Shown here: positions 45,672-58,079 of the stretch, one piece after another
How the letters are laid out: each line of letters begins with the position of its first letter
How positions within the stretch are numbered: position 1 is the stretch's first letter
Assembly (NCBI GenBank): GCA_022113835.1
Contig: JAILWY010000005.1
Span: 5,040,501 to 5,104,500 of the forward strand
Origin: Atopsyche davidsoni
Taxonomy: Eukaryota; Arthropoda; Insecta; Trichoptera; Hydrobiosidae
DNA length: 64,000 bases
Direction of reading: 5' to 3'
Notes under the pieces: model-generated
What the model saw: only the letters and a program-made list of their open reading frames with translations
Database searches by the model: none
What the model was told of the DNA's origin: nothing
Made by a program: the position numbers and the translations under genes

Positions 45672-45751
45672 CTAAATTAAAATATCTTTTTGTTATAGGT
45701 AAGGAGATGTGTTACGATTTCATCGCATGAAAAATACACCAAATGGAGTCG
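45672..45751 (+). other. Recursive splice site 3 with recursive-splicing exon
   Basis: CTAAAT (branch A about 45675) lies 23 nt before ATCTTTTTGTTATAG, with AG at 45697-45698. GTAAGG starts immediately at 45699. A downstream donor, TCG|GTAAGC, at 45751/45752 outlines a 53-nt exon. Its first frame is open throughout, unlike the exons at the other two sites, so a rarely included microexon cannot be excluded. It lies 21.3 kb beyond site 2. Confidence 0.65.
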
Positions 45752-45759
45752 GTAAGCTA

Positions 45760-48310
45760 AAAAATACATCGATAGCTTTATTGTTACATTATTAAAACAT
45801 ACGACAATTGTTATATAAAAGTCTCGTGGTACATTTATAAATTTTGGTTCACTTCTTTCGTGCAATATTACGCTTCAAAATTTTAATATGAAGGTTCACA
45901 TCAGATTGTAGATGATAAAAGTTTAATTTTAAATTTGTACCATATAACTATTTCCACGTAATGCTTGTTGGGATATCAATCCTTTATTTAGATTCTATTT
46001 ATTTTAACATAAATGTATGTATTCAAAAATCATAACAAGAAGGAAATCTTTTTTTAGATATATATATTTACCAAAGAGTTTTCTGCTACAAAGAACAGAT
46101 AAAACAGAGGTGTGGATAAATTATTAATAAATAGTATTTTAAACATATTGAATATATCAAAACTAAAAATTAAATCTACAAAAGACTGATTCAATTTTGA
46201 ATACTTCATATTTCAACAACAAATATCGATAGCTAAAAGCGCTCACAAACAAGAATATGTGTAGTCTCTTAGGCTATTCATAGTTATGGTTTGGTGAATT
46301 AACCTTCAATATTATTCTCAACTCTGCCAAGAATCGCGGTCTCAGCGCCGTAAACTTTTTTATTCGCACAAGAGCCGACAATCCCATCTGTGAGGAGGCT
46401 TGAAGAGCCATCATTAATCTTGGTAGTCCCTCTGAGAGAGTGCGGCGCTCTGGGCCGCGAGCCTCTTGTCCGGGTGATCATCCCTTGCCGCCAACTTCAG
46501 CACCCCTCGGTGCTCAGTCCACCGTATTCTATGCTGAACTTTTATATTTCTGCCTTCATTACATATTGAATGTATCATTCATTATATATATCAATACTAT
46601 ACTGACGCTTTATTAGTTTACAAAAAAAAAAAATATTCTTTATAATAAAGAGGGCTGTTCAATCTTATTTAACCCGTATAAAAAATTTCCTTAGTGGCAG
46701 TGTTTAGAAAGTAGCATAGTTGTAAAAAAATAACCATGAAAATAATTACACATAATAATTTTAACCAAATTAATATATACGTATTCCTCAAAATTATTAC
46801 TACTCCCATTTCTGGCAATATTTAATGATTTAAATTATAGAGAAAACATTTTTTTGTTAAGCGAGCAATTTTGCTCACAAATGTAAGTCTACCCTACCAA
46901 ACCGGTTTTTTGTACTAAAAATTGAATTTTTATTTTTGAAAACAGTTAATAATTAAATTATTAACTGCTTAAATTTTTATTTATCTTGTAAAATAAATTA
47001 TTTTCAAAAAATATTTATTATTTTATAAAGCAAACACTTAAAATAAAAGGAATGTTATAAAACATTTATCTAGTAATGCTTGTATTACTTAGAGGAATTG
47101 TATGAGAAAGATGTGCTTGAGCACATTTTATACTGAAGTACTAAATTTAATCAAGAAAAAACATAGAGAAACGTTTTATATCTTTCTTCAATTTGTACCA
47201 ATTTCGTAATGAAAATGATAAAGTACACAAGTGTATTAACCTTATTAGAGCTTTGTTCCTTACGACTGCAATTTGTCCATCAAATCAACTCTGCTTTTTC
47301 TTTCATTTTCTTTATGAAGCATTCCAGAAATATCCATCATCAAGTTGATTACTAGTCCTCTATAGGCGCCAGGTGCTTACGTCATTACCCGAATATGTCA
47401 TTTGCCACTCGGCCTCCTATAAGGGTTCTCCCATTTCCCTGCTTTCCTGATGAATAAAAATAATATTGAATAAGCATACCTCACTATCTAATAGAACAAG
47501 GATTATTTTATTAATTAATAAAGTATTTAAAGAGTTTTGTAATTAATACATTGCTTGCAAACACAAAACTTGTTTATTTGCTATATTACTTTTTTTAAAT
47601 ATGAATACGTTAATATCAAATAAATGCGAGCAAAGTATTTGTTTAGTGTACTCTTATTCCTAGTAAATTCATTTATTTCACAAAGACTACTTGTAATAGT
47701 TTAATAATAGTGTAATAGTGAAAATAGTTTGTCTTATTATTTCACGCTGAAGTTGAACGAGGGATGTTTTGGTTTTTAATCCAAATACCTCTGTTCGTAT
47801 TCCGCCACAATTACCGACTTTCTGAAACGACTTGGTCGCGTCCTTTCCTGAAAAGGCTTCAAAGTTGAACAATCAGTACTAATCAAGCAAAGTTTGGCAG
47901 ACCGAAGGGGTTGAATAACATATAGATGTAACGGAAGATGCGAACAAGCCCGGTACTGAAATCACAGACTATGTATTCAATTACGATTACACGCCAATAA
48001 ACTATTTTCTATTCTATTTCAATCATATCGCAAACTTTCGTACAATTAAAGGTGTAGTTTTTTCTTTGGGATTTTTTAAATATTTTAACGATTGATATCT
48101 TCAAAAAAATATATGTTGGATATTAAACAGTTTGTGAATTCTTCACAAATCCAAATATTTATTAATAACAAGCGCCTAGCGAGTTCGCAATATGATATAC
48201 ACAAAAATTATTATATTCTCAGGCATATGAAATAAAATCAATTACCATTATATGTATCTTCAATATGCTAAGCTATTTATTTATTTTTTATAGTTTTATT
48301 CGATAAGGCT
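45760..48310. other. AT-rich stretch with three balanced blocks
   Basis: Blocks at about 46310-46530 (with hairpin AGCACC-CCTC-GGTGCT at 46499-46514), 47280-47450 and 47740-47960. No gene is seen. The - strand frames in these blocks are short and featureless. Confidence 0.45.
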
Positions 48311-48322
48311 TTTTCTCTAATG

Positions 48323-48621
48323 CAGTAGTCCCCAACCCTGGGCCCGCGGGCACCATGGCGCCCGCCGACCATTTTACGTGTGCCCGCCGCTGTGCGACCA
48401 CGATAAAAAATGATTTAAGTTTACAATAAAATGTTATGAAAAAAAATAATATTTAGTAATTAAACAAAGAAATAAAAGCGAATAAATAATAATTATATTT
48501 TTTTGTGCATTATATGTATTATTGACTATGCCCAATTATAAATATACCTTAAAAAAATGAATGGTGCCCGCCGCCCGACCGGCATTCAAGAATGTGCTCT
48601 TGGGTGCAAAAAGGACCCCTG
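48323..48621. mobile_element. 299-bp hAT-type MITE with 8-bp target duplication
   Basis: The left end CAGTAGTCCCC and right end GGACCCCTG are hAT-type termini, directly flanked by CTCTAATG on both sides (48315-48322 and 48622-48629), a perfect 8-bp target duplication as hAT transposases make. A subterminal GCGGGCACCAT appears at both ends in opposite orientation, with an AT-rich centre. No transposase is encoded, so it was moved in trans. The 63-codon frame over its right end is a shadow. Confidence 0.93.
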
Positions 48622-48829
48622 CTCTAATGCATTTGATTTCAATAGGACCCGTAGTAACATATTTACGAAATACATAAATCGTTACTCTATACGTATATCT
48701 GGGGAACAGTATCTCTATTTCTACAACATATATTTTCATCAGCACTAAAACTATTTTTAGTAAAAGAAAAGAAATATAATAAATTCTAGTATCAGATCAA
48801 ATGTTACACGACACGAAGCTCTCGGTTCT

Positions 48830-48980
48830 TTAAAATTCCCAAGTTTTGGTCCGTTTGGCGTGGCGTGATGCCGCTAGGGCTGTGCCGAGTCAGTATTCGT
48901 GTCACGTCCGAGGCATCGACACCACCGGCGCCCCGGCATCTTGCGCCACCCCTGCCCCCTCGGCACCGCAAAACTAATTC
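48830..48980. other. GC-rich block
   Basis: About 150 bp of CpG-dense sequence (for example ACCACCGGCGCCCCGG) with AT-rich flanks. No repeat ends or coding signal were identified. Confidence 0.3.
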
Positions 48981-48989
48981 CCAAATACG

Positions 48990-49875
48990 AACAAAACAAA
49001 AAAATAGAAAATAAATATCGAAAAGTTTCCAAGGATCTGATATTGCTTGATATTTGTATTCGGGGGCTATGTAAGTACTACGTTCAGATTTTGTAAATAG
49101 ATTCTTCCGGTTGTGCTTTTGAGCATTGCAGTGTAATCTTTTTTGCTCGTTTCCGGTCGTGGCGAGTCGGAGAAAATATTTTCTGCTTCGTTTTCAGTTA
49201 CAATGATGCAATATTTAACAATTTTAGAAGTGTTCAACGTGCTAGCGGTTCACATGTAAAACTGAAAACAAGCACTCTATATTTTTACGTGAAGCAAATA
49301 ATAAATATTTGAAGGCTTAAGTGTGAACTGAATTAATCAAATAATTTTATTTGTGTATTAAGTATTATGAACACATTTTGAATAGTGACATTAATGAAGA
49401 AATGTAATGCAATTGGAAATACGAAGCTGCAAGAAATGATGACATTGTTATTCGTAATGCACTTTAAGCGCATAAATCAATGTCAGAATATTCTGAAATA
49501 TTAGCGGAGTATATTCCTAGGTATTGCACGTACTGTCTGTAAATTTTATTCATGAGAAACTGCAGACTTGATGTGAGAAAATATGGAAATAATTATCCAT
49601 TTAAAATTCCGGATCTTATATGCTAATTTATTTTAACAAGTACAAGGAAAAATTTAAAAATATTCATGCTATATGTTGTACATCTAGGTCTACATCAGTA
49701 TAAACATTTTTGAAGCTTAGATGATTTTCAACTGCTTGCCTCTTAGACATCACGCCCTGTTGACTTAACCATTGTAGCCATCGTAGCTGTAACAATAAAT
49801 ATATTATTACAACTATGAAGAAATGTTTTCTGAGAAATGTTTAGCGATTTGTTTTATTTTATTTCAAGCCAGACA
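48990..49875. other. AT-rich filler
   Basis: No gene is seen. A balanced patch near 49090-49190 has no recognised motif. Confidence 0.55.
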
Positions 49876-49879
49876 CGAT

Positions 49880-50110
49880 CCACAAAACTAAAACAACCGC
49901 GTCGATTTCACGGACAATCACTTACTCGCTGCGACGTCAGAGCACTCCGTTCGTTTTACCGTTCCTGCTCAAATGAGATGAATCAATGGACGAGATAAGG
50001 GGTGGTCTCGGGGTTGCCACTGATTGCAATTTAATTTCCCGACATTTCTCGTAACTCCAACTCTGACCGCCGAGTCAAGGGGACTTCCCCTCTTCGCGCT
50101 TGATTAAAAC
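49880..50110. promoter_or_regulatory. Balanced block with perfect kB-type palindrome
   Basis: GGGGACTTCCCC at 50079-50090 fits the Rel/NF-kB (Dorsal, Dif, Relish) consensus on both strands. The block also carries CGACGTCA (half-CRE) at about 49934 and is CpG-balanced. A Rel-responsive enhancer is possible; a single site is not proof. Confidence 0.4.
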
Positions 50111-50114
50111 GTCA

Positions 50115-51780
50115 CTTTTTATTTATTTTACTCTCTAAAAAATCTCAGATTTATGATGTTTCTTTCAACTTAAAGATAAAAAAGAAGTTATAATATTTTA
50201 TCATAAAATATAATTTAAACTTTGATTTTATAAACGTTAAGTATTTTCAGGGTTTTATTTTACAATTGAAGACGGCGACTCACAGGAAGTGTCTTTGCCG
50301 TTTCCTCAAAAACAATTCAATAAACTGGAGAAAGAAATAACAGCAACTTAATCTTGTGTAATGTCTTATTTTATTTATTTCGAACAAGCAATAAATACCT
50401 GGTGTGCTTTTAAATGAATGAATTTACGATGTTTGTGAATAAAAATAAACGGTTTGTACTTTTTAATGTAATGGCCTTATTTTTTAAGAGTGACGTTTAT
50501 TTTGAATCTATTTAATGTTTAAATTTTGTATTTTTTTTTACCATTTTGGTATTCTGCATGGTTTTGATATAATAATATATATTTTTTTAAAGAAGTACCT
50601 ACAGTCAGAAAGGTTCAATTTATGAGCATCGTACAGTATAAATAAGTAAGAAAGGTGAATTTCGAGTATTCATCTCTTGTCAAAACGCTCCGAGTAAAAT
50701 TGACAGCCGTGAGCGAGCTCATAGTTTAAATTGATATACTTGACTCTTTCTCACTACCAGACCTCCGTATAGCGCCGTCTCTCTCTTGTTATGTAAGAGT
50801 GACACTTTATTCGATAAGTGTCCTGCGGGTAAACAACCCACGCTTATTTCTTTTTAAGACGGACAGTTTTCTTAATAATATTTTTAAAAATTGTGACGGC
50901 CACTGACAATTTACGCTAATGATATTATACACATTTTATTTGACAATAGAAATTTGAAACCACTTATAATTGGGTATATATTGTATTTTTATCAAAATTT
51001 ACTATCACTGAATTTTACTTTAGTAAAAAGTATCATTCACGCAATAATTTTATTGTTTTTATGTTCAGCTCAACCGTTTATCACTAAGAAATCCTACTAA
51101 GACTATTATGTATTTTATGTTATAATTTATATTTGTTTTGAATACATATTTTTTTATCAATTGAAGCAGTATAGATAATGCATCTATTAAAAACCTACTA
51201 GTTCATCAAGCTTAGTGCACTTCGTAAGGCCTCACCGTTATTTTTTATAAACTGAAAAAGGCAGACAAGCACACGTGGCGGCCTGAAGGGGTTAGGCTCT
51301 GAGTCCCTCTGGTTTTGGGTACTATTTTAAGTTTTTCAACTGTATGGAGAATATTCTGAAAGAATATTTGATGAGGCGCAATGGAAATCCCCGAAGAATA
51401 CGGAAAGCCAACTTCATATAACGGCTTACTTATAATACCTACATCTCCAAACAATTCGTATAAACCATTAGAGAAGTAATATTACCTTCATTTTGTTTTG
51501 AATTTAAAAGTTGTATTATTTATATTTGCTTTTCAAAATGTTGTTTATAAATAATTCTCTATGAGATGTTGTTTATTTATATGTGATATTTTAATATTTA
51601 CAAACAATAAAATTCATATAAATTTATAGTGCTTTTGCTTTACTTACTTTTTTGTAAATTTAATATTCAAAAAACTTAATGATTATTCTCATTGATGATA
51701 TTATCAGTCAACATCAACTTTTTTAGTAATAAATCTGAAATTTATTTATCAGCCTATAAAAAATAGTTTGACTTGGTGTA
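50115..51780. other. AT-rich stretch with a mixed block
   Basis: A balanced block at about 50620-50850 includes TCTCTCTC (GAGA-type) near 50777. A second patch at about 51200-51440 has only a short - strand frame. No gene is seen. Confidence 0.5.
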
Positions 51781-51784
51781 TAAT

Positions 51785-51985
51785 GTGTATTCACCACCAT
51801 CCCGAGGCCCACACGTGTCTGCTCGACTAGCTCGGAGCATCACGACTGAGTGAGAATCAACACGGATCCACTGACGAGGAACTTCCTCTTCAAACAACCA
51901 AAGTTTTGCATCTCCAAGAAGCTCTGGACCCGGTCGTGTGTACTCGCCCGCGAGTTACGGCTTCTTCGCACAATTACCTGAACTA
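51785..51985. other. Balanced block with palindromic E-box
   Basis: ACACGTGT at 51811-51818 (bHLH-type), followed by GTCTG cores and CGCCCGCGAG. It is non-coding with clear AT-rich flanks. Confidence 0.3.
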
Positions 51986-51989
51986 TTTT

Positions 51990-54275
51990 TCAGAGGTTTG
52001 TTAATCGTCCACCTTCAATTGAAGTCACAAAAATTTTTAAAAAAAGTTTCACCGCATTAATCTATCTATAAAAAATATAATGCTTAACCCACTTGCTTGT
52101 GTGAGTAAAGAAAAGTTGTTTGATTGCGTTTAGGCCTTTTTTTATTTTATGCTTTTACAACGGTTTTGATCCGTGGCGTATAAAATAATTTAATGTTTTT
52201 ATATAAACGTCATATTTATATAAACGATTTTTTTAAATATATTCCAACATACTCGTATCTCATATCCCTCGACTAAACAGTTTCTGTCAATAAGTCTAAA
52301 GCAAACATCTCAATATTATCGGGGATCTCCATGCTATGTGAGAATAACCTGAAGGATATTCGTAAATATATCAACACTAGCCTCGTTTTTCCTTCAGCTT
52401 CTAAAAAATCAATACATTGATTTAATGGATATTTTCAATATATTTTAATGAATATCATATGCACTTACACATTGAGTTTTTAGACTTTTTTTAAATGATG
52501 GTGAACAGTCAAGGTTAATTTAATGAACAAAGAACCTTCTATTTATCAAAGCTAGGATACAATACGCTTTACTTTGAGTCCAGTAGTTTCATCTGGCTTA
52601 TATCATAATTATAATAGTACAGTATTTTGCAGTCGCTCGTCCGTGAAACCAGCCTCGTGCAAATTTATGAAACGCTCGCCGGCGAGACTGTATTAAATTC
52701 TCCTTGTGTACATATTTTATTGACGGTAAACAAAGCAGCCAGACAATTTAGGTGCTTCGGACTTCCGTGATGACTACTGCACCATTGTCCAGACTGAAGA
52801 TGGGTGCTGTCAAATGCGTACACATACTCTAAAAAAATCCTATTCAATATTCGATTTCAAAAAATTCTAGTACGAAAAAATAATTGAGTAGTTTTATATA
52901 ACTGCACAAGGTGGAAAATTTTCCTAGCTGCTTAGGATGCTTACGGTTTTTATTCTTTTGACGTTTTGGTCCCATCCAAAAATACTTTGTAAAAATGTAC
53001 GTTCGTAGATTGTAAAATTAGTAAACTAATGTACTAAAATTAAATATTTGAATTCACGTGATTGTCAAGCTCGATTGTTTATTCCCATCACTAGTCCAGA
53101 TGTTTTCAGCTTGCCAACGTTTTCAGACGTACGCAACGTATAATACTTGCGTAATCTAATATATTGTTCATAGTTCTCGGAAAATAATGAGGTCGTGAGA
53201 ATTCTGGTAAATAGAAAAAATATATAATTAAATAAAAAATGATTTAGTCTATATTAAACAATAGGTATTTATTAAAATCATTATAGAATAATGATGATGA
53301 CATCTATGGTGGCAATCCTCACGCGAACAATATCCTACCAAAATGATTCTAATTCGGTAATCTCTGAGTTAAGTCTAAAAGTTTCTCGTTTAAGGATAGG
53401 TAATGCTAGGTAAAGCCTTAATCTGAGTAAAATGATCTTGCCGAATTTGCATCAAATAAAAAAGTAACTAAAAAATAAATTAACCAACGAAGTTAATACA
53501 ATTGTATGATTGCTTATTTTAAGAATTGATGCGTTCGATTTTTGACACTCAATTTGAAACCACAATCTAATATTAATAATAATATATTATTAGTATTAGA
53601 GCTTATTGCTATGGTCATCTAAATATTATTTACTCATCTTAATTGTCAAATAATGTTTGGTTTTTTACAAATTAAAATCTTTATATAATAAATAAAATGA
53701 AAAAATATTTTTTCATGTAAAGGTTAATTTAAAAAATCATATTTTCATCCCTTTGCTGTGGAAAACTCCCTAAAAGCTATGCACCCTAACAAATTTATTT
53801 CTAGCCACCCTTGAATATTTAAGCCCATCGGTTTAGAGCCTCGCAGGCTATAGTTCGTGCCCTGGTTGTATTGTTCAGAAGAGGCTTCAGCCAGAGTGAA
53901 TAGTTTAACGTGAAAATATATAAATGATTGATTGTCTGTATTCAACTTCGGTAATGGTAACGACGCGGCTTTATGCATTTATTTATGATTCGAAGATTTA
54001 TTGATTGAAAATTCATTATTTTATCGTTATTTATTCTAACTTCTGAATAAACGCTCAAATTAATAAATAAACAAATACGCTTAGCCCCATGACTTGCACA
54101 AATTCCTAAATATGATCCCTATTCTGGGACCAAAACGTTGCAAGAACCGAGTATCAAACAATATCAAATCAAATAATTCATACTAAAAAAAATCTGAAAT
54201 ATGAAAATTGCAGTATCATTATGTTAACAATGTATGTCCATAAAGCAACTTTGCCAGTATTAAAAACATCTTCAT
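51990..54275. other. AT-rich stretch with one structured block
   Basis: A block at about 52620-52840 contains a perfect 12-bp palindrome CTCGCCGGCGAG at 52675-52686. The rest is AT-rich and without genes. Confidence 0.5.
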
Positions 54276-54279
54276 CATA

Positions 54280-54560
54280 GACTGCCTTCCCGATATATTA
54301 TTTGCCAGCAACATTAGCTTGTCCCTGCATGGCGCTATAACTCATGCCGCCTCCCCTGCGCCCTATAATGGCGCAGTACCTTTCACCGAATATTATTGAC
54401 TGGCCAACTTTATGAAGAAACATTACCTGGCGTCCTGTATAAAGACCTAATGACGGTATAAAATACGTTACACAAAGTTATGGGCCAATAACACACGCCT
54501 ACCTGAAGGCCTGCTAAACCGTCTTATACATAATAGCTCCCGTGGTTATATGTTAATCAA
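54280..54560. other. Balanced block with paired ATGGCGC motifs
   Basis: ATGGC (reverse GCCAT) at 54329-54333 and 54368-54372, each followed by GC, in non-coding balanced sequence. It may be a regulatory element. Confidence 0.3.
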
Positions 54561-54569
54561 AGCAAAAAA

Positions 54570-55530
54570 ATTACCAATACACACTGTTATTATTTTTTTT
54601 ACATACATACATTTAACCACCAACTAATCACAGCTGCTTACCAATCATGATATCATGAGATCAAATCCAGGCAGATCAATCAGTTGTTTTAATTTAAAAT
54701 TCGTTGTAGATTTGGCGCATAAAAAGCAAAGCCCGAGTCTCGATTAGCTAAACACAGTTGCAATTATCTGTTTTATTACCATGACACTTTAAGATGAGAA
54801 ACGTTCGTGAAAATATTCTAAAAAAAAAATGTAATGGCTCTAATTTGTACCCCATTAACAACCTTAACTGGTTTTGAGATACTTCGCCCCTAAATAATCT
54901 TAAAACATTCCAAAAGCCTCAAAAGTGCTGTGACTTTTTTTTAGGTCACTACAATAATACGGTAATTGTGATTTTCATTTTTAAAAGTGTTTTATGAATA
55001 TATCACTCTAACTTATGTTTGAATATATGCCATAATACTTTGTAATATGTGAGGATCCTGTATACTAACATAAATCAAATATTAATCATTCGATTATTTC
55101 TTTGTTTCTTCACTACCTATTGTGTATTCATAATCCATTATTTAGTATTACGTTTCTACTATATTTTAGTTTTTCTATCCATCCAAAGACCAACGACCTC
55201 TAAGAAAGAATAATCGATATATTGATGAGTCTACGTTTTTGTAACTCAGTTGAATGTATAGATATTTTTCATGCTGTTCTTTGTTGTACGTTTTGTATGT
55301 ACAAAAAAATATATATATATAAATATAAATAAAGTGCTGGTTTCTGCACAATAATTATTGAGTTAACGTGGTTTATTCTTGAAAACATTGCATCATTAGT
55401 AACTTTTTTTAACCTATACATTTTCTTCCAGTTTTGTTAAAGTATTACAAAACCATTTATAGTCTACATTTACCGAAATAAATTTGAAATATCACCAAAT
55501 TTCACATTCTCTCAGATATATAAAATCAAG
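54570..55530. other. AT-rich filler
   Basis: Includes a (TA)n run near 55308-55325. No gene is seen. Confidence 0.55.
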
Positions 55531-55534
55531 CATC

Positions 55535-55770
55535 CGCGCCTCGGAGCACTTTGCACAGTCGGGCATTTAAAATTATAATAAAAAAGGCAAGGGGGTGCTT
55601 AATAACAGGGAAAATCTCTCATTAAAAACAAATTTGGAGGCAAGACTCCCCCGCGGGCTAATGTATCGGGGGTGGTAATGAGAGACGCTCTAACTACCCC
55701 TACTTCCCAGAGGGGCTAAACTTTAATGTCCCCGTCTGGATGTGGGCCTCTTCCTCTTGCCTGGAATCGA
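55535..55770. other. Balanced block, candidate regulatory element
   Basis: G- and C-rich runs such as CTCCCCCGCGGGC alternate with TAAT cores. No coding or repeat signal is present. Confidence 0.3.
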
Positions 55771-55779
55771 TACTTTTTC

Positions 55780-57280
55780 AGTAATTTATACAATGCTTTT
55801 TCATATTTTTAAACATTAATATTCAATACGTAGAAGACATACTATTTTTGCTGATAAATGAAGTAGCCGTCAATATTATTCCAGTGCCATTTTGTATCCA
55901 CTTAAAACCCCATGCAGTTAGCATCATTCTATGTGATATATATAAATATTAGATTAATTCATTATAAATTGCGGTGCTAAAGCCGGTCAGTGCACAATCT
56001 TTGGTTGTTTTAGTTGCGGTCGTTACTTATAATGATTTTGTGGTCAAATATCCTTTTAAACCTTTTATATAGTAAAAATATCCAAAATCGCGCAAATATG
56101 TGGATAAATGACATTTTATCGATAATACTTTTATAACTTGTATCGTTTTATTTTTATGGAGATATTCGTTACAGGTGTACACCGATCGTGCAGTTTTTCA
56201 AGTTGGAAGTCTTTACGAGCGTAGCAGGTATACGAACTATGACACAACTTGTTATATAGCCTTTGGTGCTGCCTTCTGCCCACTTGAGCTTTGACGACTT
56301 ACCTAGGGTAGTCTAGTTTTATGGTGATTACATTGGAGATTTTACTATCAGATCGTAACTTGAGATAATATTTTTTTATAATTAGGTAATTTTATTCGAT
56401 TCCGTTCGAGTATATTACATTTTTTTCATAAAATTCTCTTGATGACAAGGCCCACTTATCCGATATTTAATAAATTGCAATCACCTTGTGCAAAATGTTA
56501 AAATAAAATCGGAATTATCCTACGCTCAAGCAGTTTGCATGAGCAGTAATTATTTGTGAAATCGTTTTTTATATAACTGATAATATATTAAGAGTGCTAA
56601 TCCGGGTTTTTCCCTAAAAGATAGAACCTGATAGATTCAAGATTGTTCCCTTAACTTGCAGGGGATAAGTGCGCTGCTTTAATGTAATGCCACATCTACT
56701 ATTACGTCATCAAATTTGAGTGCCCGCCATTATGTTCTCACAGCTCACTTGTATTTCCGCACCACAACAGAAGAAAGCTCAAATTTGTAAGGGCTTACTG
56801 CGGAGAGTGCACGGGAAAACATTTGCCTGGTATTTAAATCTTGAGAAGAGCATTATTACACAATACTTTTACTAAACATTCTTTTTTAATGTTGTAACCC
56901 AGAAAGGCTGTGAAATTGAGTATTAACGCAGTCTATATCATTTGAAAAAAAAAAATTGTAATATGACATTTATTGCAAAATGAATAATACCATTAAATTT
57001 TCAATTAATTTAGTCTATTTCAATAAATTTATATTGATTTGTCTTGGACTTTGTGCAGGTATATTATAAAGAAGTAACTTGAGGGTTTGTAATTTTATTG
57101 CAGGAATCGTTAACGTAGATATGTTATATTGTAATATAGAGAACAACACATACAAATAAAAAAAAATACTTTGAATTGTTTTGAGCAATAGTAAAGTAAG
57201 TGTATTGATTTTTATATCAATAAATCGTAGAAGTTACTTTATTTTATGTTACAAAGTCAGAAAATCTAATAGACAACTTT
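55780..57280. other. AT-rich stretch with a block holding inverted arms
   Basis: A block at about 56640-56830 has CAAATTTGAG (56711-56720) and its reverse complement CTCAAATTTG (56778-56787). A weak acceptor-donor fusion, TTTGTGCAG|GTATAT, lies at 57058/57059 on +. No gene is seen. Confidence 0.4.
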
Positions 57281-57289
57281 TAATATGCT

Positions 57290-57660
57290 TTCAGATATTA
57301 CATGCGCTAGGGTATATCCGAAAAGCCATAAAAATCTAGCTTCGATACGATGGCGTGCCATGTTCCCATAACCGAGAATACGATAATCTCATTCTTTTTA
57401 ATATACCATAAACTTAGTGCGTCATGTAGCCGGCGGCTTAGAGCGGAGATTCGTGGACTAAACTGGATCGCGTATCAAATGGCTTAAAAATAAATGACAG
57501 CCATTTTGCGACACCGAATGACACGACTTTTGGCAGCAATTTATAAAGCAAACTTTTGCCTTTTTGTGTTCGCTCGAAAAGCTTTTGTGTCTCGCGGGAA
57601 GTTGATTAAACTACCCATGCTTCGTGGGAACTCCATGTTTAGTGCTGGTATTTCATAGAA
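57290..57660. promoter_or_regulatory. Second Pho/YY1-type cluster, candidate PRE or enhancer
   Basis: GCCAT cores lie at 57325-57329 (+), 57350-57354 (-), 57357-57361 (+, GCCATGTTC) and 57500-57504 (+, GCCATTTTG): four in 180 bp. CCATAAA motifs (Abd-B/Caudal-like) accompany them. The block is CpG-balanced and non-coding. Confidence 0.4.
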
Positions 57661-57669
57661 TCGACTTTT

Positions 57670-58075
57670 ATCGGAATTTTTTTTACTGTGCATTCGATGT
57701 AATTTTTATGAAACGTTCTGTGGCTTGAATATACGTTTATTTTAATGTAATTGGAGTGCTTTAAGTGACTCGTGTTATTTGTTTAACTCCTACTGTATTT
57801 GCTTTTAATTTTAATAAATGTTACATAAAATATAAAACAGAGTCGCGTATTTTAGGCTTTACAGTTTTTTCAGTGAATAAATATATAATTTTATTTCAGT
57901 TTTAATACATGTATTTAATGCTTTCAAGTATCTATATCATAGAAAATTATTAAGGGAATAGAGGTGGTTTTGCATCTAAATTATTTATATCATAGTAAAA
58001 GTCTTATAAGAACAGAAAATTGGTTAAAAATTATATAGAATTTTGTTTATATAGTATGTGATTTAAATTGTTGTC
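57670..58075. other. AT-rich filler
   Basis: No gene or motif cluster is seen. Confidence 0.6.
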
Positions 58076-58079
58076 GTGT

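Noticed and set aside
56296..56312. - strand CCCTAG|GTAAGT fusion
   Set aside because: The upstream - strand sequence is purine-rich with no branch-tract pair.
57040..57065. Possible extra ratchet point, TTTGTGCAG|GTATAT
   Set aside because: The donor half is weak and the tract is interrupted by purines; it falls well short of the three reported sites.
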